From positions 1-8,404 of the forward strand of contig JAKLLJ010000138.1 of the NCBI GenBank assembly GCA_023150215.1: DNA of 8,404 nucleotides. Reading direction: 5' to 3'. Source of the DNA: Thauera sp. (GTDB lineage Bacteria; Pseudomonadota; Gammaproteobacteria; Burkholderiales; Rhodocyclaceae). The notes under the pieces are model-generated. The model was not told the origin of the DNA. It searched no databases and saw only the letters and a program-made list of their open reading frames with translations. Positions within the stretch are counted from its first letter, which is position 1, and every line of letters starts with the position of its first letter. Made by a program: the position numbers and the translations under genes. Positions 1 through 5,709 of this stretch are shown here, in pieces.

Positions 1-190
1 GGCATGCCGCGCTGGGCGGCTTTCATCCTGATGCATTAACTGCGCAGCCGAATCCCGCCAAAACGGGGGTATAGGGGCCTGACCCGGTTGATAATATCGG
101 CGCAACCCCTCCAGCGCCATCGGAAAACGCCGTTGTTTCAAGGTCTTCGGCGCGCATCTTCAACGACAGTCGAAACTGGACGCCTCGACG
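1..190. other. Leader/intergenic region upstream of gspG, possible tail of an upstream gene
   Basis: No gene can be supported here. Frame 1 from the window edge reads GMPRWAAFILMH and stops at TAA 37-39 with mostly G/C third positions, so it could be the last 12 codons of a gene running in from the left. It does not resemble the C-terminus of a GspF or GspE that I recognise. On the opposite strand an ATG at 24-22 opens MKAAQRGM, which could equally be the start of a divergent gene. Twelve codons cannot decide between these or exclude plain intergenic DNA. From 40 to 190 all frames look non-coding, with mixed third-position GC and stops. A 4-bp hairpin (54-57 with 64-67) has no T-tract and is not a credible terminator. 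Confidence 0.4.
89..97 (+). promoter_or_regulatory. Candidate -10 region of the gsp operon promoter
   Basis: TGATAATAT is the only AT-rich stretch in this otherwise GC-rich leader. GATAAT (90-95) matches the sigma-70 -10 consensus at five of six positions. Alternatively, TG followed by TAATAT gives an extended -10 reading. No recognisable -35 hexamer lies 16-18 bp upstream, where the sequence is G-rich. Transcription starting near 102 would give a 5' leader of roughly 90 nt before gspG. This is a weak, composition-based call. Confidence 0.27.
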
Positions 191-634
191 ATGGACTCGG
201 CTTCCCTTCGCCAAATGCAGCGCCGCGACCGCGGCTTCACGCTGATCGAGGTCATGGTCGTGATCGTCATCCTCGGCGTGCTCGCCGCGCTCGTCGTGCC
301 GCGCATCATGAGTCGCCCCGACGAGGCACGCGTGGTCGCCGCACGCCAGGACATCGCCTCACTGATGCAGGCGCTCAAGCTCTACAAGCTCGACAACCGG
401 CGCTACCCGAGCACCGCGCAAGGTCTGGGCGCGCTGGTCGTGCGCCCCACCGCCGCGCCCGCGCCGGAGAACTGGAAGCCCTACGTCGAGCGCCTGCCCA
501 ATGACCCTTGGGGGCAGTCCTACCAGTACCTGGCACCGGGCGTGCATGGCGAGGTGGATGTGTTCAGCTATGGCGCCGACGGCCGCCCGGGCGGTGAAGG
601 CTTCGATGCCGACATCGGCTCGTGGCAGCCCTGA
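191..634 (+). CDS. gspG: Type II secretion major pseudopilin GspG
   Basis: GspG is the major subunit of the T2SS pseudopilus, the inner-membrane-anchored periplasmic fibre thought to push folded exoproteins through the GspD secretin. The 147-residue precursor is the usual length. A basic leader ends at Gly15, and the prepilin-peptidase site is G15/F16 followed by TLIEVMVVIVILGVLAALV. Glu20 is the conserved Glu at mature position 5. The C-terminal half carries the GspG signature: YPSTAQGLGAL, LPNDPWGQSYQY, PGVHGEVDVFSYGADG, and GGEGFDADIGSW. The Asp/Ser-rich C-terminal loop corresponds to the family's calcium site. The start is ambiguous: ATG 191 gives a 15-residue leader, while ATG 215 would give a more typical 7-residue leader (MQRRDRG). 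Neither has a clear Shine-Dalgarno sequence. It is the first gene of the gsp run, 23 nt before gspH. Confidence 0.95.
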   Translation: MDSASLRQMQRRDRGFTLIEVMVVIVILGVLAALVVPRIMSRPDEARVVAARQDIASLMQALKLYKLDNRRYPSTAQGLGALVVRPTAAPAPENWKPYVERLPNDPWGQSYQYLAPGVHGEVDVFSYGADGRPGGEGFDADIGSWQP

Positions 635-657
635 GCGCGCGCTGACCGGCCCCCTGC

Positions 658-1164
658 ATGCAGCGCGGCTTCACCCTCGTCGAACTGCTCGTCGTGCTGG
701 TCATCGTCGGCATCGCCGGTGGTGGCATCGCGCTCGCCCTCGAGCGCGCCCATGCGGACGACAGCGAGCGCGAGGTCGAGCGCCTGCGCCGCGTGCTCGA
801 GGGCGCGGCCTACCGTGCCGAACTGCGCGGCCGGCCGCTGGCGGTGGACTTCGTGACCGACGGCTACCACCTCAGCGAACGCCAGCCCGACGGCGCGTGG
901 AAGCGGCTGGAGGCCCCGCCCGAGCTCGCCCCGCATGCCTTCGCCAGCGGTTTGCGCCTGTCCGCGCTGCGCATAGGCGCGCAGGCCCGGCGGCTCGCCG
1001 CCGAGCCCGGTGCTGCGGCCACCGGCAGCCGCCGCATCGTGTTCGGTACGCGCACGCCTGCGTTCGAACTGGTGCTGGCCGGCGCGGGCACGCAGTACCG
1101 CATCGCCGGGCGCATCGACGGCCGCGTGCAGCGGCTCGCGGCTACCCGGGAGGCGAACCCGTGA
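658..1164 (+). CDS. gspH: Type II secretion minor pseudopilin GspH
   Basis: GspH is a minor pseudopilin that joins the pseudopilus tip region with GspI, J and K. The 168-residue precursor begins MQRG/FTLVELLVVLVIVG, so the leader is only four residues with cleavage after Gly4, and mature Glu5 (precursor residue 9) is present. The start is fixed on the upstream side by an in-frame TGA at 643-645. The rest is typical of the GspH/FimT fold: a charged helix (about 30-55) followed by beta-rich sequence, including VDFVTDGYHLSE and, near the C-terminus, IVFGTRTPAFELVL. No strong ribosome binding site precedes it, so translation may depend on read-on from gspG. Its stop TGA overlaps the ATG of gspI by one base. 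Assignment as H rests on the short leader, the size and the position between gspG and gspI. Confidence 0.92.
   Translation: MQRGFTLVELLVVLVIVGIAGGGIALALERAHADDSEREVERLRRVLEGAAYRAELRGRPLAVDFVTDGYHLSERQPDGAWKRLEAPPELAPHAFASGLRLSALRIGAQARRLAAEPGAAATGSRRIVFGTRTPAFELVLAGAGTQYRIAGRIDGRVQRLAATREANP
1148..1153 (+). promoter_or_regulatory. Ribosome binding site for gspI
   Basis: GGGAGG lies inside the end of gspH, 10 nt before ATG 1164 and 7 nt before an in-frame GTG at 1161. It is one of the strongest Shine-Dalgarno matches in the operon. The spacing slightly favours the GTG, which would add a single residue to GspI. Confidence 0.6.
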
Positions 1165-1541
1165 TGCGGGGAGTCCGTGCCGCTGTCGGCTTCACCCTGC
1201 TCGAGACCCTGGTCGCGCTCGCCATCGTCGCGATCGCGCTGATCTCGGCGCTGCGCGCGATGGGCGCGACCGCGCAGTCGAGCGCAGCGCTGCGCGAGCA
1301 CACGCTGGCGAGCTGGGTGGCGCAGAACCGCCTGGCGCTGCATCGCGCCGGCGCCGCCTGGCCGGCCGTCGGCGAATACAGCGGCGAGGCGGAACAGGCG
1401 CGCGTGCGCTTTCGCTGGCAGGAGACGGTGAGCGGCACGCCCAACGTGTTGTTCCGCCGCATCGACGTGCGCGTGCTCGACGCGCGTGGCGAGCACACCC
1501 TCGCCACCCTGAGCGGCTTCGCCGCGCGGCCGCTGCGCTGA
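1164..1541 (+). CDS. gspI: Type II secretion minor pseudopilin GspI
   Basis: GspI is the minor pseudopilin that nucleates the GspI-J-K tip complex and helps start pseudopilus assembly. The 125-residue precursor is a normal length. The leader MRGVRAAVG is cleaved before FTLLETLVALAIVAIALI, and mature Glu5 is residue 14. The family signature LASWVAQNRLA is present at about residues 48-58, followed by a beta domain (RFRWQETVSGTPNVLFRRIDVRV). The open frame extends far upstream, but the start is set by the prepilin site, the GGGAGG at 1148-1153 and the one-base overlap with the gspH stop. GTG 1161 is the alternative start. gspJ begins 6 nt after its stop. Confidence 0.94.
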   Translation: MRGVRAAVGFTLLETLVALAIVAIALISALRAMGATAQSSAALREHTLASWVAQNRLALHRAGAAWPAVGEYSGEAEQARVRFRWQETVSGTPNVLFRRIDVRVLDARGEHTLATLSGFAARPLR

Positions 1542-1547
1542 GCCGAG

Positions 1548-2195
1548 ATGCCCGTGTTCGCGTCCTTTTTCCGCCACCGCCCGCCGCGACGCAAGGCCAC
1601 CGGCCTGACCCTGATCGAGCTGATGGTGGCCTTGGCGCTGCTGGGCGTGATCGGCGTGCTTACCTGGCGCGCCACCAGCCAGCTGGTCGATGCGCGTGAG
1701 CGCATCGGCAGCGAGCTCGGGCGCTGGCAGGCGGTGGTGCATGCGACCGCGTTCATCGAGCGCGAGCTGATGCAGATCGCCCCGCCGGTGCTGGCCGACG
1801 CTGCGGGCGGCCTGCCCGCGCTGACGCTCGAAGCCGCCGAGGATGGCAGCCGCAGCCGGCTGGCGTGGTCGGTGGTCGGTGGCGAGCACGACATCGGCCG
1901 CGTCGAGATCCGTCATCTGGACGGCCGCGTCGAGGCCTGGGTGTGGCCAGACCGTGAGGGGCGCGAGGAACCGACCCGTCTGCCCCTGCTTGACGACGTG
2001 CACGCGCTGCGCTGGCGCCTGCTCTCGGCTAACCGGCCGCAGCTGCAATGGCCGCCCGCCGAGGGCAGCGCGGCACCTGCCACGACGCGACGGCGCAGCG
2101 CAGTCGCGACGGCGCCTGCGCTGCCCGAAGCCTTCGAACTCACCCTGGAGCTGGCCGATGTCGGCACGATCACGCGCGTCTTTGCGCCGCGCTAG
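1548..2195 (+). CDS. gspJ: Type II secretion minor pseudopilin GspJ
   Basis: GspJ is the larger minor pseudopilin that binds GspI and GspK in the pseudopilus tip. The precursor has 215 residues. A long, strongly basic 19-residue leader (RHRPPRRKATG) ends at Gly19, and the prepilin site is G19/L20 followed by TLIELMVALALLGVIGVL. Mature Glu5 (residue 24) is conserved, but the first mature residue is Leu instead of the usual Phe. The segment ELGRWQAVVHATAFIERELMQ matches the family helix that normally reads like RLWQALERVFARIERDLQQ. A Pro/Ala/Arg-rich stretch (about 165-185) interrupts the beta domain before the C-terminal FELTLELADVG. The last 38 nt overlap the start of gspK. The call as J rests on length, helix and gene order. 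Confidence 0.93.
   Translation: MPVFASFFRHRPPRRKATGLTLIELMVALALLGVIGVLTWRATSQLVDARERIGSELGRWQAVVHATAFIERELMQIAPPVLADAAGGLPALTLEAAEDGSRSRLAWSVVGGEHDIGRVEIRHLDGRVEAWVWPDREGREEPTRLPLLDDVHALRWRLLSANRPQLQWPPAEGSAAPATTRRRSAVATAPALPEAFELTLELADVGTITRVFAPR
2147..2150 (+). promoter_or_regulatory. Ribosome binding site that fixes the gspK start
   Basis: GGAG sits 7 nt before ATG 2158, within the gspJ coding sequence. This well-spaced Shine-Dalgarno sequence supports a gspK start that overlaps gspJ by 38 nt. The other in-frame option nearby is TTG 2182, which lacks such a site. Confidence 0.6.
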
Positions 2196-3105
2196 GTGCG
2201 CGGCCGAGCGCGGCGCGGCGGTGGTGCTTGCGCTGCTCACGGTGAGCTTTGCGGCGATGCTGGCGGCGGCGGCGCTGGCCGATTTCGGCCACGGCCTGGA
2301 GATGCTCGGCGGGCGCCACGATCAGGCCCAGGCCTGGCAGCTCGGCCGTGCAGCGGTGGATTGGTCGCGCAACATCCTTGCCGACGACGCGCGCCAGAGC
2401 GCGACTGACCACCTCGACGAGATGTGGACCACCGAGATCCCGGTCACCGCGATCGCCAGCGATCCCGCTGAAGGCCGCGTCGGCGGCCAGATCCGCGATC
2501 TGTCCGGGCGCTTCAATCTCAACGATCTCGCGCCCGGCGGGCAGCCCGATGCGCAGGCCGTCGCCCGTTTCGCGCGCCTGCTCGCCATCGCCGGCATGAA
2601 CGGCGCCCAGGCGGGCGCCGCCGCCCAGGCGGTGGCCCGTCACCTGCAGGCCGGCGCCGCGGATGGCGGCAGTGGCATTGGCGACGGCCGCGCTGGCGGC
2701 GGTGTGCGCTTCGTCGAGGTGCGCGAGCTCGCCACCTTGGGCGTGATCCCCTCCGTCGCCCTCGACGCGCTCGACGCCCACCTGGTGGCGGCGCCGTCAG
2801 GGGCGCCGATCAACATCAACACTGCAAGCGCCGAGGTGCTCGCGGCCGTGGTCGATAATCTTCCCCTGGATGCAGCCCGCACCCTGGTCGCCGCGCGCGA
2901 TCGCGCCTGGTTCCGCAACCTCGGTGACTTCCAGGGGCGCCTGCCCGAAGGCGCCGGGCTACCCGCCGGGCGCCTGCTCGACGTGCGCAGCCGCTACTTT
3001 CTGGTCACCATCACCGCCGCTTACGGCGACGCGGTGCTCACCCTGCAGGCCATGCTCGAACGCGAGTCGAACTGGCCCACCCTTCTCTGGTACCACACGC
3101 CATGA
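2158..3105 (+). CDS. gspK: Type II secretion minor pseudopilin GspK
   Basis: GspK is the large minor pseudopilin that caps the pseudopilus tip together with GspI and GspJ. The precursor has 315 residues, normal for the family. An Arg-rich 19-residue leader ends ERG at Gly19, and the mature protein starts AAVVLALLTVSFAAMLAAAA. As is characteristic of GspK, mature position 5 is not Glu (here Leu24), consistent with a terminal cap. The family motif SGRFNLNDL is at 116-124. The inserted alpha-helical domain includes a helix-hairpin-helix-like segment, ININTASAEVLA (218-229), and the C-terminus (RYFLVTITAAYGD) returns to the pilin fold. A Gly-rich loop (about 169-182) is probably variable. ATG 2158 is preferred because of the GGAG 7 nt upstream; the open frame extends further back into gspJ only as a shadow. 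Its TGA overlaps the ATG of gspL by 4 nt. Confidence 0.94.
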   Translation: MSARSRASLRRARCAAERGAAVVLALLTVSFAAMLAAAALADFGHGLEMLGGRHDQAQAWQLGRAAVDWSRNILADDARQSATDHLDEMWTTEIPVTAIASDPAEGRVGGQIRDLSGRFNLNDLAPGGQPDAQAVARFARLLAIAGMNGAQAGAAAQAVARHLQAGAADGGSGIGDGRAGGGVRFVEVRELATLGVIPSVALDALDAHLVAAPSGAPININTASAEVLAAVVDNLPLDAARTLVAARDRAWFRNLGDFQGRLPEGAGLPAGRLLDVRSRYFLVTITAAYGDAVLTLQAMLERESNWPTLLWYHTP

Positions 3106-4277
3106 CCACCACCCTGATGCTGCTCGCCGGCGAGCACTGGCCGCGGGACCCGGTTGCCGACTGGGTGCTGCTCGACGCCGGGCGCCGCCGGCTCGACAGT
3201 GGCCGCAGTGATCCGCGCCACTGGCCGCCGGCGCAGCGCCACGAGCTCGTGCTCGCCGGCAGCCGTGCGCTGTGGCTCGAGCTCGAACTGCCGCCGGCGC
3301 CGCGCCGCGAGCAGGCGCAACTGATCCGCTATGCGCTCGAAGGCCAGCTCGCGCGCGACCCCGACCTGCAGCATGCGACCATCAGCGGGCGCGATGCCGC
3401 CTCCGTACGCTGCGGCGTGATCGTGATCGAGCGCAGTGAGCTGGGCGCCCTGGTCTCGGCCTGCAACACGCTCGGGCGACCGCTCGCCGCGGTGCGCAGC
3501 GCGCTGCAGCTCGCCCCGCCGCCGCCCGGAGCGTGGGTGCTGGCGATGTTGCCGGGCGGTGATGCGGTGCTGCGAGCGGGCGTGCGCAGCGGTATCGCGC
3601 TCGACGCCGGCTCTCCCGCCGCGCTGGCCGACTGGCTGGCACTGCAATGGAGTGCCACGCCTCCGGTGGAGCGCCCGCAGGTGCTCGAGCTGCGCTGCGC
3701 GCGCGCCGTGCAGGGCCCTGATCCGGCGGCCCTTGCGCTTGTCGATGGCGTCGCGCTGCGCAGCGGTGCCGAACTGGATTGGTGGCAACTGCCGCCGGAT
3801 GCCGCCAACCTGTTGCACGGGGAGTTCGCGCCGGCACACGACCGCAATGTGCTGTGGCGGCGCCTGCGCCCTCCGCTCGCACTGGCCGCCAGTGTCGCCG
3901 CGGTGTGGCTGCTCGCCCAGGTCGCGATGCTGGCGATGGATGGACGCGAGGAGCGCATGCTGCGCGAACGTGGCGAACGGATCGCCGCCGAGGCCTTGCC
4001 GGGGCAGCCCTTGCTCGAGCCGCGCATGCAGCTGCGGCGTGCGCTCGAGCGTTCGCTGCAGGCGCACGGGCAGCTCGCTGCGGGCGATCTGCTGAGTCTG
4101 CTCGACGCTGCGCTGGAGGCGGGCGCGCCGCGTCCGCTCGCGCTGCGCTACGAGGACGGACGGCTCACCCTACAGCTCGCCGCGGTGCCGGCAGCGGAGC
4201 TGCTCACCCGGCTCGACGCCCGCGGCCTGGCGGCCCGTGCCGAAGGCACGACGCTGATCCTCGCTGCCCGCCCATGA
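3102..4277 (+). CDS. gspL: Type II secretion inner-membrane platform protein GspL
   Basis: GspL links the cytoplasmic ATPase GspE to the inner-membrane platform and pairs with GspM. The 391-residue protein has the expected layout. The N-terminal part (about 1-245) is the cytoplasmic actin-like region, including LWLELELPPAPRREQAQLIRYALE-type sequence (57-80) and NLLHGEFAP (236-244), matching the conserved NLLQG-type motif. One transmembrane helix spans about 258-279 (LALAASVAAVWLLAQVAMLA). A periplasmic part follows, with a charged helix (282-325) and a small alpha/beta C-terminal domain (LSLLDAALEAG to TLILAARP) like the family's ferredoxin-like fold. A PPPPGAW stretch (139-145) probably joins two subdomains. 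Start ATG 3102 forms an ATGA overlap with the gspK stop, indicating translational coupling. No independent ribosome site is obvious. Confidence 0.94.
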   Translation: MTTTLMLLAGEHWPRDPVADWVLLDAGRRRLDSGRSDPRHWPPAQRHELVLAGSRALWLELELPPAPRREQAQLIRYALEGQLARDPDLQHATISGRDAASVRCGVIVIERSELGALVSACNTLGRPLAAVRSALQLAPPPPGAWVLAMLPGGDAVLRAGVRSGIALDAGSPAALADWLALQWSATPPVERPQVLELRCARAVQGPDPAALALVDGVALRSGAELDWWQLPPDAANLLHGEFAPAHDRNVLWRRLRPPLALAASVAAVWLLAQVAMLAMDGREERMLRERGERIAAEALPGQPLLEPRMQLRRALERSLQAHGQLAAGDLLSLLDAALEAGAPRPLALRYEDGRLTLQLAAVPAAELLTRLDARGLAARAEGTTLILAARP

Positions 4278-4306
4278 TCACGTCGCCACCCCCTCGCCGC
4301 TGCTGC

Positions 4307-4311
4307 CGGAG
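4307..4311 (+). promoter_or_regulatory. Ribosome binding site for gspM
   Basis: CGGAG lies 9 nt before ATG 4321 in the 43-nt gap between gspL and gspM. It supports the chosen start; no ATG, GTG or TTG lies in frame between the gspL stop and this point. Confidence 0.5.
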
Positions 4312-4320
4312 CCTTGCCTG

Positions 4321-4821
4321 ATGAACGCCCCCACGACCTCTCCCCTCGCCCGCCTGCGCCTCTGGCTGGCCGCGCGCGCACCGCGCGAGCGCCTGCTGCT
4401 CGGGCTCGCGAGTGCGGTGATCCTTGGTGCCGGCCTGCTCGCTTTCGTCGACCTGGTCAGCGCCGAGCGCGCGCGCCTGGCGCGCAGCCTGCCTGGCGTC
4501 CGTCTTGCCCACCTCGCCATGGAGCAGGACAGCCTGCGCCTGGCGGCGCTGCGCGAACGGCCGCCACCGGCCGCCACGCCGGCCAGCGCCCTGCCCGACT
4601 CGGTGCGCGCGGCCGCGCAGGCACGTGGAATCGACGCCGAGGTGCGCGCGGCGGCGGCCTTGCTCGAGGTGCGCGGCAGTGCCGAACTCCCCGGCCTGAT
4701 CGACTGGCTCGCCACCCTGCATGCCGACTTTCGCCTGCGCCCGCAGCAGCTCGATCTGCAGCCGGCCGATGGCGCCGGGCGTGCGCGCTTCGAGGCCCGT
4801 TTCGAAGCGGCGGGAGGCTGA
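4321..4821 (+). CDS. gspM: Type II secretion inner-membrane protein GspM
   Basis: GspM is the bitopic partner of GspL in the T2SS inner-membrane platform. At 166 residues it is the usual size. A short basic cytoplasmic tail (RLRLWLAARAPRER) precedes one transmembrane helix at about 25-43 (LLLGLASAVILGAGLLAFV). A periplasmic helix rich in Arg, Glu and Leu (46-80) follows, then a Pro/Ala linker (81-92). The C-terminal ferredoxin-like domain includes GSAELPGLIDWLATLHADF (119-137), typical of the GspM segment with its conserved W-L. Sequence conservation is low in this family, so the call rests on topology, that C-terminal segment and its place between gspL and gspN. The stop TGA is immediately followed by the gspN start codon. 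Confidence 0.88.
   Translation: MNAPTTSPLARLRLWLAARAPRERLLLGLASAVILGAGLLAFVDLVSAERARLARSLPGVRLAHLAMEQDSLRLAALRERPPPAATPASALPDSVRAAAQARGIDAEVRAAAALLEVRGSAELPGLIDWLATLHADFRLRPQQLDLQPADGAGRARFEARFEAAGG
4812..4817 (+). promoter_or_regulatory. Ribosome binding site for gspN
   Basis: GGGAGG near the end of gspM lies 4 nt before GTG 4822 and 10 nt before a second in-frame GTG at 4828. Spacing alone does not separate the two starts, which differ by two residues. Confidence 0.5.
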
Positions 4822-5619
4822 GTGCACGTGGCGCGAACGGGACTTGGCGCAACACCCTCTGCGCCTCGCCGGCGGCGACGCGCGCTCGCGCTGGGGGCGC
4901 TTGTGCTCGCGACGCTGGGTGTGGCCGTCCTGCGTGCACCTGCGACCCTGATCGACCGCGGGCTCGCGCACGCAAGTGCGGGGCATTTCCGCCTCGCCCT
5001 GCCGGTTGGCACACTCTGGCACGGCACGGCGCGGCTGGCGGCAAGCGAGGGCAGCGGCGCGCTCGCACCGCTCACCCGGTTGGCCTGGGACTTCGAGCCG
5101 GGCGCCCTCCGTGCGGCCACTTTGCGCTGGCGACTCCACGTCGACGGTGCGTCTCCTGCGCGCCTGGATTTCGGCCCGCGCGGGATCGCGATCGAGAATC
5201 TGCTCATCGAACTGCCACCGGCCGCTGCCTTCGCTGCGGTCCCGCATGCCGCGGCACGTGCGGGGTGGCGGGGAATCCTGGGGGTCTGGGTCGATCACCT
5301 CGCCTGCGACCTGGCGCAGCGCTGCACCGGCCGCCTCGACGTGGATTGGCGCGCCGCCGGGGTGGACATCCTGCCCGGCGTGGCGCTCGGGGATCATCGG
5401 CTGGAGGTCGCGCTCACCCCTGCCGGCGCGACGCTGCAGGTATCGACCTTGCGCCGGCAGGCACTCGCGCTCGACGGTCGCATCGAGCTTCCGACCGGTG
5501 CGCGCCCACGCCTCACCCTCGAGCTGGGCGGTGACGCGCAACTCCTCGGCCGCGTGGGCGGCATGCTCGCCGAACTTCGTCCGACCCGTGTCGGCGAGCG
5601 CTTGCGCATCCAGTATTGA
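4822..5619 (+). CDS. gspN: Type II secretion protein GspN
   Basis: GspN is an accessory T2SS protein present in only some systems; its exact role is not settled. The 265-residue product has a basic N-terminus (RRRRR at 16-20), one hydrophobic anchor at about 21-38 (ALALGALVLATLGVAVL) and a beta-rich, presumably periplasmic remainder. The best family marker is PVGTLWHGTARL (61-72), the GTLW-x-G-type motif. Later segments such as LTRLAWDFEPGAL and GRLDVDWRAAG fit the repeated beta-strand pattern of the family. Cys162 and Cys168 lie close together and could form a disulfide. The start is a GTG abutting the gspM stop, preceded by GGGAGG; GTG 4828 is an alternative. It is the last gene of the operon and faces zapE across a 90-bp gap. 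Confidence 0.87.
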   Translation: MHVARTGLGATPSAPRRRRRALALGALVLATLGVAVLRAPATLIDRGLAHASAGHFRLALPVGTLWHGTARLAASEGSGALAPLTRLAWDFEPGALRAATLRWRLHVDGASPARLDFGPRGIAIENLLIELPPAAAFAAVPHAAARAGWRGILGVWVDHLACDLAQRCTGRLDVDWRAAGVDILPGVALGDHRLEVALTPAGATLQVSTLRRQALALDGRIELPTGARPRLTLELGGDAQLLGRVGGMLAELRPTRVGERLRIQY

Positions 5620-5709
5620 AGCGGGATGCGACTCGCCTTCTCGCCGTGCGCGGTATCAGCGCGGTGCGCGCAGCCTCGTCCTCGAGCAGATCGGCAAGGC
5701 GTTGATGCC
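5620..5709. other. Convergent gap between gspN and zapE
   Basis: This 90-bp gap lies between two converging stop codons. I find no GC-rich hairpin followed by a T-tract on either strand. The longest repeat seen is a 7-nt direct repeat, GTGCGCG at 5646-5652 and 5664-5670, which does not form a stem. Termination may be Rho-dependent or occur inside the opposing genes. Confidence 0.5.

Noticed and set aside
864..2240. 458-codon open frame on the minus strand opposite gspH, gspI and gspJ
   Set aside because: Its sequence is Arg/Ala/Gly/His-rich with no family motif, and it lies exactly antisense to three recognisable pseudopilin genes. Long antisense frames are expected in DNA with very high GC3.
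3021..4067. 348-codon open frame on the minus strand opposite gspL
   Set aside because: Composition is Arg/Gln/His-rich with no domain, and the plus strand clearly encodes GspL with its transmembrane helix and NLLHG motif.
4274..4321. 15-codon open frame (MITSPPPRRCCRSLA) between gspL and gspM
   Set aside because: It overlaps the gspL stop and has no ribosome site of its own or recognisable similarity. A coupling peptide is possible but nothing supports it beyond the ATGA arrangement.
4204..5541. 445-codon open frame on the minus strand opposite gspL end, gspM and gspN
   Set aside because: Low-complexity Arg/Gln/Gly-rich translation without motifs, antisense to supported genes; a GC-composition shadow.
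5641..5709. Bidirectional terminator between gspN and zapE
   Set aside because: Only short GCGC pairings and a 3-bp GGC/GCC stem can be drawn, none followed by a T- or A-tract.
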